A stretch of 64,000 bases of DNA from Hormiphora californensis (Eukaryota; Ctenophora; Tentaculata; Cydippida; Pleurobrachiidae): positions 2,198,409 through 2,262,408 of the forward strand of contig CM035351.1 of the NCBI GenBank assembly GCA_020137815.1, read 5' to 3'. Positions 40,179 through 52,356 of this stretch are shown in pieces (within the stretch, counting starts at the first letter, position 1; every line of letters starts with the position of its first letter). Under the pieces are notes generated by a model. That model did not search any database and had not been told where the DNA came from. It saw only the letters and a list, made by a program, of their open reading frames with translations. Position numbers and translations under genes: made by a program.

Positions 40179-42572
40179 TCACCGGATATGATGTTTTGTC
40201 TTCCGACTCTTCAGCTGAGGAGCTTTAGGTTGAGGGTATATCAGGTCCATCTGTAAACTCTCCAGGGGAGTCTTCTTAGCATCGGAGGCTGAAACACGAC
40301 GATTGATCTGAGTCTCACTGCGTGCCCCTCTTATGGGCCCGTGTTGCGGCATGGGACTAGTGTCTCTACTCTTCGATCGGACCTGTCGTGTTTTCTTCTG
40401 CTTCCGGTTCTCTTCATTCCCGCCACACAGTGCTGCTGTGGGTGACATTGGCCGAGCTATTCTTGCCGCTCGTCTCTCCTCAAACACACCGGAAATTTCG
40501 TTAACTTTCTTGGACATTCGCCAGATGAAGTAGAAAGCAAGGAGAAGGATAAAGAGAATGAGGTTGGTAGTTGTGATGAGACTGTTGCTCTTCCCTCCGA
40601 TATCTGATGCCCGTTCCTGGATATCTGCCAGCATACCTTGGATACTCTCAAATCTGGCCTCAATCTGGCCCAATCTGTCCTCAAACCGTTTCATTGCCTC
40701 ATCTACAGTGGCGAGGGTCTTCTCAAGGGGCTTGAACAGGTTGTCAACTTTTTTGTATCTACTTGAGAGAGTTTCTAGATAATCGTTGGACAGACTTAGA
40801 TTCCGTTCTAACTCTTTTATCCGTTTATCTAATTCCAGGAAAATTGAGTTTTTCTTGGGACTGTTCGTCATCACAACACCCTTACTATCTTTTAGATCAG
40901 CTGGTACAGCAGGTTGTTGTGGTAGATCTGCAGCAGGCTTGTTGGCAGGAACTTCCTCTTTTGGCTCAACTTTCAGAGGACTTTCCTTCTTCGGAGTTTC
41001 TTTCTTCACCTCCTCTTTAGGCTCCTCTTTAGGTTCAACAACTGGGACAGGCAGAGTTTCACCCTTCTCAGCGGTTATAACAGGAGCTACATCGGGGACC
41101 TCCTTAGCAGGGGCAGCAGGCTCTACAACTACAACAGGTGGTGCAACTATATCATCTGCTTTCTTCTCCTCCGCAAGATCAACCCCTTCCATAATCACAA
41201 CAGTAGGTTGTTTCTTAACCTCAACTCCCTCCTCTCCTTTCAATCGTTTCTCTTCTCCTTCTGATTTTTTCTCCTCCTCAACCTTTATCTCCTTACCCCT
41301 CTCATCCACCTTCACAACGACTGGATCGGGGGCCGGTGTTGGAGCTGGAGGATCCTCTGCAGGGACAGGAGCGACAACCCCTTCCTCTCCCTCTTTGTTT
41401 GTGACACCCAACACACCCAGGGCACTATCCACAATATTCTTGACGGCGTTCTTAGCTCCCACAATCAGCGACTTATCCCCAGCTACGTCGCCCGGTTCAG
41501 TCGCATCGAAGCTGTCAATTGGTAGCTCATAGGGATCGACGGTTTCCGGCTGGGCCTGTTGTTCCTCATACTCATCGACCATGCTCATACCAAGGACTTG
41601 GAAGGCGGTCAGGACACAAAAGTGCTCCTTCCCACGGTGAGAAATCTTCTCAAACTTAACATATTTACCGTACTGGCCGTGTCCAGATATCTCGAACTTC
41701 TCCATTTCCCTCTTGTTTCGAGCTGCAAAAGTTCCAATGTGGGTCCATTCTTTGGGCGGGTATGCCTCCGATGTGTAAACCTTGAACTCGTGAATTGAAG
41801 AAGCGAAAAGTTCAAAGTTAGCCAGCTGGATGGCAGTTATCTGAATTGTGTCACAAAGTTCAACTACAAACCAAATGGATCCTTCACAGGGAATCATAGC
41901 ATAGCTATCTTTATCCTTGTTAAGAACAGATGCAGCATTCTTGAAATCCTTTTTATTGTCTGCAATCTTAGCTCCACACACAATATCAGCATAGTTCTTC
42001 TGAATCAGCTTTCCTTTCGGCTTAGGTTTCTCATCTTCGCTCTCAACTTCTTCTTCGTTGACATTCTTCTGTCGATCGGTTTGAGCTTTAGATTTGCCTT
42101 TTTCTGACTCTTCTTTCTCTTTCCGTTCCCTGAACTCTTTGAAAGAAGGGATGACTTCATCAGGCTCTTCAGTAGCTTCCTCGGTCGGTGGCTCTGCCTT
42201 AAACTCAGCTTGTGGAATTTCTTCTGCAATTTTTGGTTCAGGTTGATCGTGAGAAATCACCTCTGTGGGTAATTCTGGTTCAACCGGCTCGTCAGGGGGT
42301 TTTTGGGGCTCTTCAACTTTATCGACAGCCTCGGGAACTTGATTTACACTCTGTAAACCGTCAGGTTCCACTAATTGTTCAGTTTTAACTAGTTCTTCAA
42401 CGCCATCTACTTTTTCTAAGACTTCTGTATCCTGATTTTTGGGAGGTTCAAGGGGTTCTAGAGGTTCTTGTGGAGAATGTTTAGGATGAGGAATGTTGTC
42501 CACTTCTTGGCAACAACCCAAGGACTGAAAATAGAAAACCCAGCAGAGAAATCTCACAAGGTTTGAAACCAT
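40179..42572 (-). CDS. SUCO: SUN domain-containing ossification factor (SUCO/Slp1)
   Basis: An ER/rough-ER membrane SUN-like protein; its yeast relative Slp1 (with Emp65) protects folding proteins in the ER. The single exon encodes 797 residues. Order: signal peptide MVSNLVRFLCWVFYFQSLG; acidic Pro/Glu-rich region (about 25-190); SUN domain about 192-345 (NYADIVCGAKI, IWFVVELCDTIQITAIQLAN, WTHIGTF, YGKYVKFEKI, HFCVLTAFQVLGMSMV DEYEE); acidic Ala/Pro/Val-rich linker; coiled coil about 600-670; one membrane segment about 672-695 (SLITTTNLILFILLLAFYFI); basic cytosolic tail. This matches SUCO architecture. It is notable for having no introns while neighbours are intron-rich. Confidence 0.93.
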   Translation of the reverse strand: MVSNLVRFLCWVFYFQSLGCCQEVDNIPHPKHSPQEPLEPLEPPKNQDTEVLEKVDGVEELVKTEQLVEPDGLQSVNQVPEAVDKVEEPQKPPDEPVEPELPTEVISHDQPEPKIAEEIPQAEFKAEPPTEEATEEPDEVIPSFKEFRERKEKEESEKGKSKAQTDRQKNVNEEEVESEDEKPKPKGKLIQKNYADIVCGAKIADNKKDFKNAASVLNKDKDSYAMIPCEGSIWFVVELCDTIQITAIQLANFELFASSIHEFKVYTSEAYPPKEWTHIGTFAARNKREMEKFEISGHGQYGKYVKFEKISHRGKEHFCVLTAFQVLGMSMVDEYEEQQAQPETVDPYELPIDSFDATEPGDVAGDKSLIVGAKNAVKNIVDSALGVLGVTNKEGEEGVVAPVPAEDPPAPTPAPDPVVVKVDERGKEIKVEEEKKSEGEEKRLKGEEGVEVKKQPTVVIMEGVDLAEEKKADDIVAPPVVVVEPAAPAKEVPDVAPVITAEKGETLPVPVVEPKEEPKEEVKKETPKKESPLKVEPKEEVPANKPAADLPQQPAVPADLKDSKGVVMTNSPKKNSIFLELDKRIKELERNLSLSNDYLETLSSRYKKVDNLFKPLEKTLATVDEAMKRFEDRLGQIEARFESIQGMLADIQERASDIGGKSNSLITTTNLILFILLLAFYFIWRMSKKVNEISGVFEERRAARIARPMSPTAALCGGNEENRKQKKTRQVRSKSRDTSPMPQHGPIRGARSETQINRRVSASDAKKTPLESLQMDLIYPQPKAPQLKSRKTKHHIR

Positions 42573-42696
42573 GGCTAGTTTAAAGGAATGCTGGCCTTCG
42601 CAGCTAAGTCTTAGTCGTAGTATAAGACCGATACGGCCCCTTCTGGATGACTACGAACTTCAAAAACGAAAAATTTAAAAGAAGAGTGCAAAACTC

Positions 42697-43263
42697 TTGG
42701 CATACGTTGCAGGCCCCTTATAATATAATATAAGGGGCCTGGAGGGAATACCGCGCTAGGGGGGAATACATAATCAATCATATCTCCGGTTCCAGATAAG
42801 GTACAGAAATCGTTTTGGTAGCGTTGGAAAGAGGAAGATAACAGCTTTCAAATGCAACCGGTTTCAGGTCTCTATCTTATCAGGAACAGGAGATATGAAC
42901 CAAACTCCGCAAAATCGAGTGCGGTAAAATCAAAATTTGAATGAAATTTTTAAAAAGGTGTCCCTGCAAGAATCTGTGACGTCACTTTTTGAAAACAACC
43001 CATCTTTCAACGGCTATTGCTCAGCCTCCTTAAGTCCAATTAACTTCTCTCAAAAACAGCAAGGTAGATAATCGTCAGATCTAACAACTGGTGAAAGAAT
43101 CAAGTCAAACGGACTTCAGGAGCCAAAGTTATAAGCACCGCCGTTTTTTCGACCGCAAAGTTATCTTCGACCCAGCCGGGATCAGGCCAAACGCGCGCGC
43201 GGCATTCCCTCCAGTCCCCTCGTTGCGGGGGTGCGCGCATGAGGGGGCTGCAGCGCATTCCAA
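42697..43263. mobile_element. MITE family A, copy 2 (intact)
   Basis: A 567-bp copy of the element at 1456-2950, without the nested insert. It is flanked by an exact 9-bp direct repeat GCAAAACTC (42688-42696 and 43264-43272). It lies about 125 bp upstream of the SUCO start codon, so it may lie in or next to that promoter. Confidence 0.9.
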
Positions 43264-43272
43264 GCAAAACTC

Positions 43273-44232
43273 GAAAACGGAAAAGTATTTAAAAAAATTT
43301 TCAGGTTTTTCCATGCGCGGCGCAATATAAACCCGAACGCGCAAATCTATGCGCGTAAAGGATCACGCGCGCTGAAGTTCGCTCAATTTTGAAAAGTCCG
43401 CACTGGATGAATCACTCTTGGAGATGTGCAGATCTGAGTACAGTGTGTTGTGTTGGGCACTTGGTAGTTTCAGACACTCTCTAACTTTTCTCTTTAACTT
43501 GTTTAAACACTAATTGCTTTGCTATGATTTAAACAAAGTATTATTTAGCTTTGTCACTTTACCGCCGTCTGGCAGACGGCGTCTGCCGCTAGAAGTACAT
43601 GACTGAGTGGAATATCATACATAATACGTGTGAAAGTTTAAATTGGGGCATACGGTGACAAGCACAATCGTTAAAATTGTGTATCTCACTTTCCAACAGT
43701 ATCTTTAAGTTTCAATGTTAAAAGCTGACAGCTAGCGGCGGTATTGAATATGTAGTATGTACTCGTCAGAGCACTGACCTAAGATAAGTACGGTATTGAA
43801 TGATTTACACATATCATAATTAACATTTCAAAATTCATGATAAGGTTTCCGCAGGAGAGGGGGAATGGGGGTGGTTCTCAAAATTCGGACAGTCGACAGG
43901 ATTGTTTTCCCTTCGATAGCTGATGATTATTGATATAGGCCACGCATGTTTCTCCAGTGTGTGCTAGTGCGAGAGAGCGAGGGGTAACATGCTGTAGATT
44001 ACTTGACATGCTCATGTGCAGCCTGTACGACAGCTGTGTACACATTATATGACATTTCCTTTCTCTCGCTCTATCTCTCTTCGTCACATGCTCTCTCCCT
44101 CTCCTTATCAAAGGGAGAAGTGCATGAAAAAATATGGAGGACAAGTGCGAAGCAGCGTGTGACAAGCTTGTCTCTCGTTACAGCTAGTATTGAATCCCAC
44201 TCTTTGTGTATTTAGGTATTTTATGATCAGAA
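43273..44232. other. gene-free stretch
   Basis: Contains a hairpin at about 43563-43579 (GCCGTCT/AGACGGC) and a GTCAGAGCACTGACC motif at about 43766. No exon is recognised. Confidence 0.5.
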
Positions 44233-45017
44233 ATGGGCAGGTACCCGTACCCACTACCGAGATTTGAAAATGATGGAACATTCTGCAAAAAGATGAACAC
44301 AACCAATTCGGTAGGCAACTTTTTATTTCTTCTACTTTTTCAATCTGAAATATTCTTTTGAAATTCTAACTGTACCAGTAGATGCAAAATGACTAACCAA
44401 TTCCACTTGCAGTCCCTTGAGGGAGCTCTTCGCAAGAAGACGTTAGCTGTCGGCTCAGACCCTTGGCAGCGACTTTACACAACACATTCGCTATCCAGTG
44501 GCCGACATGGTGTCATGTATTACGATCCCAAGGTGAGATCTCAGTAGCACCAACTATTGTCTTACTCCCTCGATTACCCCATTTGTTCCCAAAATCCTAA
44601 CAATGCTTCATTTTCAGGCTCCTCGGGATAGTCTTGATTTTATCATCAAAGCCAGTTACAACCACCACAATTTGTTTATGGCAGATACCAATGAGACCCT
44701 TCTGCAACAGGAGACACTTGGAGGAAACCATGGGTAAGTGAATACACGGAGATTGTTTGAGCCAATACAGAGTTTTTACGCCTTTGGTTTGGTCAATGGT
44801 CTTGATTCCATGAAAGCAAAATGGTTTAATGGTTTTGTTGACGCTGGTTTGTTTTCTAAGCTACAGCGGTTCCATAGAACTTTTCTTGGATAATATGCCA
44901 TCAGTTATTCAGTTATCGGCTTGTAATACCTAGCTTAAATCTATTCTTGGCATCTTTTTCATCTTATATTTCTTTCCGATATCCTTTCTCTCTTACTCTC
45001 TTAGTCATGTTTTCTTC

Positions 45018-45078
<61 letters not shown>

Positions 45079-46026
45079 TTCTCTCCCGATCCTTTTTCTC
45101 GATTTCCGCGAACTATTGTTCTCATGGCAACAGTGTCAGATCAGCAGAGCACTGTATTTGAGTTTAAAGCTGCGGTTGCCATGGTTACGAGGGCACACAT
45201 TAGCAACTTGATCTGATTCTACTACTACTGCTACAGTGAATAATATTTACCTCCCGACCCATCACATATTCACTATCATCTCTGCTGGGCCACCTTCCTA
45301 AAATGAAAACATATTATATATCAGATCTTCAGTCCCAGCTACTGATCGAATGAAGCTCTGAATACTAATGAAACTTGAACCATGCAGCAGTCGAGTGTCG
45401 ACATGGCTGCAAAATCATGTTCGCTCTTGTAAAATACTGATTGGAACTGTAGTCTGTAACAGCTTACATACACTCTCAACCTGTATACACTGCTGCAATA
45501 GTTGGACAATAAGTGATCAATGGCTAATGCTCAAATGTCGCGGTGGTCCTTTATCGGTTACACTCGATCAACTGCAGCAGTTTTGCCTCTTGGTATAGTT
45601 TAATAGTACCTACCTACATGTGGTCTACCGAGTACAAAACCTACTTAATATTTTATGTTAAAATGATGAATGCCCCTGACCAAATAATAACTTCCAACTG
45701 CCAATAACATCAGTATTATTTCCCCAGACGAATCCTGAAGAACCGTGTCAAGAAAAGTGCCCCAATTTTCAAGGCCACTCTTGTGGAGCCAACCTTTAGA
45801 CAGTCCGTTCAACTTCCCCGGTTCACCACTCATAGCGTTAAAATGGCAATAGGTATGTTAAAATTAATTAGTTAATCTTGGTACTTCATTTACAAAAAGC
45901 TAAGAGAATAAATAAACTAGTCAACGACTCGATTTACCCAACGAAATGTTTTCAGAGAGTCACCATGTACCTTTGACGAACCCGGGATATTCACGAAAAC
46001 ACGACGGCGGATTCTACACTACCTAG
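44233..46026 (+). CDS. uncharacterised small protein, possibly ciliary
   Basis: Five exons joined in phase by GT-AG introns: 44233-44310, 44413-44532, 44618-44733, 45728-45852, 45956-46026, giving 169 residues. It starts [17 protein letters not shown] and ends [15 protein letters not shown]. It is basic, without signal peptide or membrane segment, and rich in Tyr, His and Arg. Such short Pro/Tyr/Arg-rich proteins with a GYSRK…GGFY-type tail resemble axonemal microtubule inner proteins, but I do not recognise the family with certainty. The consistent phase across four introns is the main evidence that it is real. The third intron holds a long CT microsatellite. Confidence 0.7.
45018..45073. 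repeat. (CT)n microsatellite
   Basis: A CTCTCT run of about 55 bp within the third intron of the gene 44233-46026. Confidence 0.9.
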
Positions 46027-46985
46027 TTGCTTCAATTCATTCTCTTCTCTCCAATGACTATTGCACTTGTTTACTCTTTAAACAGACTTGATCTTGAATT
46101 GGTGTCTATTGCTTGTTAAAAAGTAGTACAGCTGCATGGCCTGGTCGGGCTGGGGGAAGATGTCATGGTCGAGTGTATGAGATGACGGGCGGCGCGAGGA
46201 CATATTTGTAGATTTGCTGGCGCGCACAAAAACATTGTGCCGCGCGCACGTGAAGGCAGATCATGAGTCTGTCAGAGCAGAGGTCAGTGACCTGACGTCA
46301 CCTGGCAGTGCCGTGGCACCTGAGCTGCTAGTCGACACACAGGATACGCACTGCCAGCAGGTTTAATTCCACGTCACTCTAGATAGAGCGATTAGTTTGA
46401 TTCCTGGCTGCACTGCATAACCAAGTATCGTGGCCTGGAATTCGGCCATCAGGAAGTAACGGTCCGGGATATGACATGGATTTGCAGCCCATTTGCATTT
46501 TGGTTTTATTAAAACCAGGTTTTAATACGAAACGTTAAACTCAGTAAATTTCATTTTAACAAACCAATACATTATTTTTATACAACGACACAACAACCAA
46601 TAAACCGTTATAATACACGCACTAACACGAACAGAATACATTGAAACCGGTCCGGTTCAGAATACGACAAAGAACCTTGAACATACGGAGTGTTTTTTTG
46701 GGTGAAATATTACAAAAAACGATCAGCTATCAAAATGAAACCCAGCCCTGTTCACAGCTTACATAACACGACAGTATTTTCTTTTATCCAAAACAACCCG
46801 GTAAACATAGATACAATCACGTTCCTACCCTCCCATCTCTCTCTCGTTAACTCATTGCTACTCTCATAATAATAATAATAATGATACATACTATTGTACT
46901 CTATTTGATTTTGATTTACTCTTTTCTACTCTTACACTGACTAAAATTGAATAATTTATACACACATTAGAGAGTCAATATGTTG
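46027..46985. other. intergenic between convergent genes
   Basis: No gene or RNA is recognised. An inverted pair GGTTTTATTAAAACC at about 46502 and a (TAA)n run at about 46868-46883 are present; the remainder is unique-looking sequence. Confidence 0.5.
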
Positions 46986-49122
46986 TCACGAGGGCGCCGT
47001 GATCAATGTGGCACAGGGGTGTTTCTTGACCCGGGTTATGGTTGAATACCGCGGGTTGTGGGGCACCAGGTTTTCAACCACACACCCCGGCTCAGATGTC
47101 ACCCCTAGATCTGAACTGTCCACGGACCTCCTCGTGAAGAGAACTCTGATATCAGTGTGTAGGTAGACTCTTGTTGATCGACCTGGGTAGGGGGAGTGTT
47201 AGGTTTGGATGATTTAGGAACAGAGAGAATAATTAAAACATGAGAAATAGACCAGAAACAGACTGGTTTATTATGTGAACAGGGGCCAATATTAAATATG
47301 TAATGTGAGTCTTGTGGAATATTCTGGATGCGAGATAATATAAAACTGCATGTACGTGACTACTGACTGAGTTAGAGGCCAACAGAGAGAAACATCCCGA
47401 AAAGAAAGAACCCGCGTCAGAGCACTAACCTAACCCTATTCTCATTTCTTTTTAATAAGCGGAGCCGCTTGAGAATAGCGGTCAGATCATTGGCCTGACA
47501 GAAGAAACCTGAAACAACTGATAAACTGCAACTGACCTGATATGAGACGGAAATGTATGTGGTACATCAGACTTTTCTTTCCCTGTTCGTTCACACTGTA
47601 GATGCGATGCCGTATGAATGTGTGACATCTAGGTGGCATATCTCTGACATCAAAAGACACCAGAAATATCCGGATGGCGTTATTATCTGGGTCTAGTATG
47701 GTGGCCTGTATCCTGCCTTGTCTGGGAATCTGGTAACCATGGGTACCACAATTTGACATGGAGATGCACCCCGTGTAAGGGGAGGGTGCCTCTGAGTAGT
47801 TGTAGTATTGTGCTGTGAAGGGAAGGGAGACTGAGGGGGAGCTGGATAATCCAGAGGCACTCATCCGGAATTTAAATCCCTGGATAAGACCAGCCGGGGT
47901 GAACCTGTTACGAAGCATGGACTCCTCGAAAGAACCTAACAAGGCAGGTCGAAGGGCTTTCCGTTTTCGTGCCTTGGGGCTGGCTCGAGGAGTGGGAGCC
48001 TTGTATTTTGGTATTGAGGGGGGTGTGGCCCACTGGTAGAATCTGTCCACAGGCCCCGGGGAGTAGATACCAGAATCGTGTAGTGCAGATGAAACTACAC
48101 ACACCTCATCAGAGTAACTGATGGAGGTAGCAGAGACGGCTGTGTTGTGGATATTAGCCTGTTGGGAGCAGGAAGTGGGAGATTTGACAGGGGAAGGGAT
48201 GATCGTTGCAGATGGAAGTCGCTCCTCCATTCTCTCTGAAGGGAGATATGTGTGTGTAAGCGAGATGTAGGTGCATGGTGGTACACACACTGTTTATATC
48301 CAGGCACAGCGTGAGCTATTTTGGGAGTTTGCTGGCTGAATGCGCCGTGAGTTCGCAGTTTCGGCTGCGCACATATCCACGAAATATTGTACCGCGCGTC
48401 ACGTCTGTGGAGATGGGTGCCAGCGAATGGCGAATTGTCTTGAGGCCGGACAAACCGAGAATAACAAACTCTTACCCAAGACACGTAGGGGGCGCCGGGG
48501 CAGCGAGTGAACGGTGACAGTTAATAAACTATCGTCCAGGAGGGTTAAACTGGGGAATTTGTGCGTATCCGGGTGTAGATCGAAGTCTGAATAATCGCTA
48601 ATCCTGAATAGAACGGGGGCGTTGTTAGAGGGCTTTGTATTGGAATATATTCAGATTTCAAAATATATTTTGGTAATTCTAACTGGGTATCAGAAGCCGG
48701 GTGTACCTGTATTTGATTGAAGAAGGTAGAAGACCCTGGGAGGAAGATAGCCATGCAGATATTTGTGAGAAATGGAGGTGAGAGTGGACTGCTTGGATCA
48801 ACATCCGACCATCACATCTCCCTACTGCATCGTCTCCAAAACTGTGGGTAAAATGTTTTAGTTGTGATTCAAATAACAAGGCTGTGCCCCCGGTGTGTGG
48901 CATGCTAAGGTCACCTATGAAACTGAATAATTTTATCTTCATTACTAACTTGTTGACATCAATATTGATGTTCCATCTCTCTAGGAGGAGTTCTGAATTT
49001 CCCATTCCCACCTTTCCCTCCCTCAACTCCAATCCGCACCCAACTGCGTCTAGGTTCAGCTGGAAGGGCCCACTGAGGTCCAGGCCTTGTATTGTGTCCT
49101 TCAGCTTTAGTAGTTCCCCACA
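46986..49122 (-). CDS. atos: Atos homologue (FAM214/ATOSA-ATOSB family)
   Basis: Atos (atossa) proteins are nuclear transcription regulators; the fly gene promotes macrophage tissue invasion through metabolic targets. Five in-phase exons: 49122-48950, 48841-48707, 48603-48476, 48235-47537, 47182-46986 (443 codons). The N-terminal family block shows LLLERWNINID and HSHLHFSQISAWLSSSQG; the C-terminal block shows LLGSFEESMLRNRFTPAGLI, FLVSFDVRDMPP, TFIRHRIYSV, DIRVLFTRRS and PHNPRYS, all diagnostic. The first exon starts in mid-protein (CGELLKLKDT) after an acceptor at 49123, so at least one 5' coding exon is missing from this model; 49312-49405 has an open frame but no confident junction. The protein is short because the variable linker between the blocks is reduced. 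Confidence 0.88.
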
Positions 49123-50192
49123 CTGCAAAGATAATGATAGTAAGAAAAGAAAGGGTCGTGGGCTGTGGGAGGCAATTTTTTGTTGATAAGACTCAAATAC
49201 TCAGGAAGCATTGAGCTGTGGGAAATGGTAATCAGACTGTTCCTAAATACGGGTTCTCTGTGCAAGTGAGTGCAGTACTACATCCTGTATTTCTACAAAA
49301 AGAGGGCTAGATTGAGGGGAGTATTTTATGTAGTTTATTTATGTGATCCACGGCTTCCGAGAGCACACTAACAGTAGCATATGTGTACGTGGGCGGTAGA
49401 AGGGAGACCAGGTAAGGAAGTGTATACCACTTTGGGGGAATGGAGGGGAGATAGGAGGGGGAGAGAGAGAGAGTGTGTTTGAGAGAGGGAGGAAGAGGGA
49501 GAGAGAGAGAGAAAGAGGGATAGAGAGAGTGTGTATTTGGGAGAGAGGGCAATGATACCTAAATCAGGTATCACCTAGCTGAGGAAGGTAAATCTAATCT
49601 CAAAGAAATTCAAGGAGTCTGCAGGTAATCAGGTTGAGAGAGCTAGAGAAAGAGAGCGAGGGAGAGAGAAAGACAGGGGGTGTTCGCGTGTAAAAGTGAT
49701 CCATAGCGATTCAGTACCGGAAATTCCGGTCGCCCCTATATTGAGGTAACCACTATGTGACACATAGTATGTGTGCTAGTTATTGTCACTATAGTAACCA
49801 CGATACATGTGTTAGTTATTGTCACTATGGTAACCACTATCAAACACCGCGAATTAACCACTCACTAAGATTATTTCTACATTATTGATGATCTAGAAGT
49901 GTCTCAGTGGGATCTTTTTTATATAGTCGTCATCTCATTATGCGGTTCTGAAATAGACCACATCTCGATAGTGCAGGTCCAGGAAATTATAAAAATGGAG
50001 GTCAGAGAGTGAGTGAGAGAGAGAAAAAGAGGGGGTGAGAGAGAGAACTGCACTTTTAGGTTGCGATGAAACGCTATAAAAAGCGTGCTTCAACATTACA
50101 TGCATCAGTGACTACCTAACATCTGTCTCGCCATACATATTGGTGTTACACCAGTAGTGTGTTCTCATAGCAACTCACAATAACACCCTTTA
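49123..50192. other. 5' flank of atos, GA-rich
   Basis: Expected to hold the missing first atos exon. Otherwise it has GA-rich low-complexity (49440-49530, 49635-49680, 50000-50045) and a duplicated TTATTGTCACTATRGTAACC unit at about 49780-49838. Confidence 0.4.
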
Positions 50193-50520
50193 GTGCACCT
50201 AATTTTGTTGTCATGTTCTAACCCGGAGCGTGTGAAGAGAGGGTCGAGCTAGGCAAGGTAGGGGGTGTCTCAGATTGTGTCTCTATGTGACACATAAAGT
50301 CGGATTTTTTGAAGTTGTCACCCCAAATGACCGTGCATGTGAAATTTATCAATTTTGATGCGCACAAAAACATTCCGTGCACGAGAAGGGGGTGACAACT
50401 TCAAAAAATCCGACTTTATGTGTCACATAGAGACACAATCTGAGACACCTCCTACCTTGCCTAGCTCTACCCTCTCTTCACACGCTCCGGGTTAGAACAT
50501 GACAACAAAATTAGGTGCAC
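50193..50520. mobile_element. 328-bp foldback element
   Basis: Inverted arms of about 135 bp start GTGCACCTAATTTTGTTGTC and end with the complement, around a loop near 50350. No clear target duplication. The arm motif GGGTCGAGC-AAGGCAA also occurs singly in MCM6 introns (about 11618 and 14023). Confidence 0.82.
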
Positions 50521-50560
50521 GAATCCCCAGATAAGAGGGCGGTCATATTTTACTAGGTGG

Positions 50561-50562
<2 letters not shown>

Positions 50563-50634
<72 letters not shown>
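50563..50634. repeat. (AG)n microsatellite
   Basis: About 70 bp of uninterrupted AG repeats. Confidence 0.95.
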
Positions 50635-50638
<4 letters not shown>

Positions 50639-51025
50639 GGGGAAGAGATACATGACAAGACAAGTGACAGTATATATTGACGTCAGACAACACTATGAGT
50701 AACACACACTATAACAGCTGACTGCTGAGTTATAGAGTAGCTCTATTTAGCTCTTCATACTAAATTTGAGCACTACTATGATAAACGTGGCTGCAGTGCT
50801 ACACAGGCTGTGAGAGGACCGGCAGACATGTCAGGATTTGAACAGTTGATCGAACGTGTTCGTCCCACGAGAGAGAGTCTGAACAAGACATGTCAAGTCA
50901 AAGGTGGATATAATATGGATATTGTGCAACATATTCCTAGCAGTGCAGAAGTGTTATGCCCACTGTGTATGAATACCGCTGGGTATGTGTAGTAGTGGGC
51001 TGTGTGACAAGTTCTAATAGTGCCA

Positions 51026-52356
51026 TTACCACATGTCATGTGTGTGTAATAATTGATCATGGTAGTGAATAATACTTTCACTGTCAGTACACACACACAC
51101 ATCTAACATCGCTCTCAGTGCGTGTTTGTGTGAGTCAATCTTCCTGTGAGATGATCCATATAATGACTTGAGTCGATTGAATGTCCCTTGCTTCACAAGA
51201 CAACTGCAAGAAAAACTAAAAAAGTATGTACAATGCAAACAATGACAGCGTATACCAAACTTGAGAACCCCGGAGTCCCTGGGGACACCGGATGTCGATA
51301 ATGCTCTTCCGTAGGGGACCAGGGTATGTGGTGTACCCTCCCTTACAGGGAAATAACAGGGGACACAAACTCCCACCTACGTATGAACATTGAACACGAA
51401 CCGTCGAATGAACATTGTACACGCGTACAGAATTATTACTTATGGCACTTCCTCTTCTTAGCCCTACTATTATAACTTGGTCTATTATCAGTTACAATTC
51501 TATAAGTGTATGGTAATTGAAGAGAGAGAGAGAGAGACGAAAAAGGAAATGGTACAAATATAATACCCGCTTCCCGCCGCTTCTCCCTATTAACAGTAAT
51601 ATGTGTGTCCTCTGTCCGGGTGTATGTATGCTCAGTGGTATGCCACATGTGTGTTCCTTTGTGGAGTGGGTATGCATTTTATTATGTACATGTACCATCA
51701 ATGAGATCTTCAAAATGTTGATGTGTATGTCACGTGCCTGTTGCTTGAGAAGATTGAGTGTTAGAGAGTACTTTACACACACGAGCGGAAAACAAATAGT
51801 TCTGTGGCAGCAGTAGAAAGGATTTCTTAGAAAAATCATGCTAAGAAGGAGAGAAATGTCGGGAGAAAAAAAGGGGAGTATGAGTTGCTCGACCCTCTCT
51901 CACCGTACCCCAAATTTTGTAAAAGAAGAGTTAGAACTCCGTGATTTGTACTTCGTTCCACCACCAATTATACATAACAAACTAAAAGCTTGAGTCCACT
52001 AACCTGAGTTTCCACATTGCACTGGTGCCGTGGTTCATTGGTTAGGACACCGGGACAGTGGACACCCTCCCTACTCCTGATATCCTCTCTGCTGCTACTT
52101 ATACCAGTTGTCCTCACCTAGGGAATAATACATGATAGTGGTTATTAAAGAAAAACAACGATTTGTATTAAAATACACACTGATATATGATGATACTTTC
52201 TCGTGTAAAGTAATAATAGAATATAGTGATGTACGTGGTACTATAAAAAACTTCCAGTGCACGAAAATAAAACTGCTAAATATATTGCATACCAACCTCA
52301 TTTATAAGTGTACAAATATCAACAATAATCTCCGATGGGTCCTCTGATTTCTTCAT
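51026..52356 (-). CDS. uncharacterised four-exon gene
   Basis: Exons 52356-52297, 52117-52004, 51376-51261 and 51203-51026 join in phase through GT-AG introns to give 155 residues, starting MKKSEDPSEIIVDICTLINE and containing HCPGVLTNEPRHQCN, GTPHTLVPYGRALS, GVPRDSGVL and CLVKQGTFNRLKSLYGSSHR. Five cysteines in the first three exons could form a metal site. No family is recognised. Exon 2 on the plus strand reads GTGGTTCATTGGTTAGGAC, which looks a little like a tRNA A box, so a SINE-derived exon is an alternative. No signal peptide or membrane segment. Confidence 0.5.

Noticed and set aside
40786-41532. Plus-strand 248-codon frame
   Set aside because: Lies antisense to SUCO low-complexity coding sequence; Ser/Thr-rich composition is a shadow of that gene.
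50828-50992. Plus-strand 54-codon frame MSGFEQLIERVRPTRESLNK… with a CPLC
   Set aside because: Short, single-exon, no family and no clear promoter. It may be a first exon, but no partner was found.
52013-52050. tRNA-like A box GTGGTTCATTGGTTAGGAC
   Set aside because: No B box or cloverleaf follows at the right distance; noted only as possible SINE ancestry of an exon.
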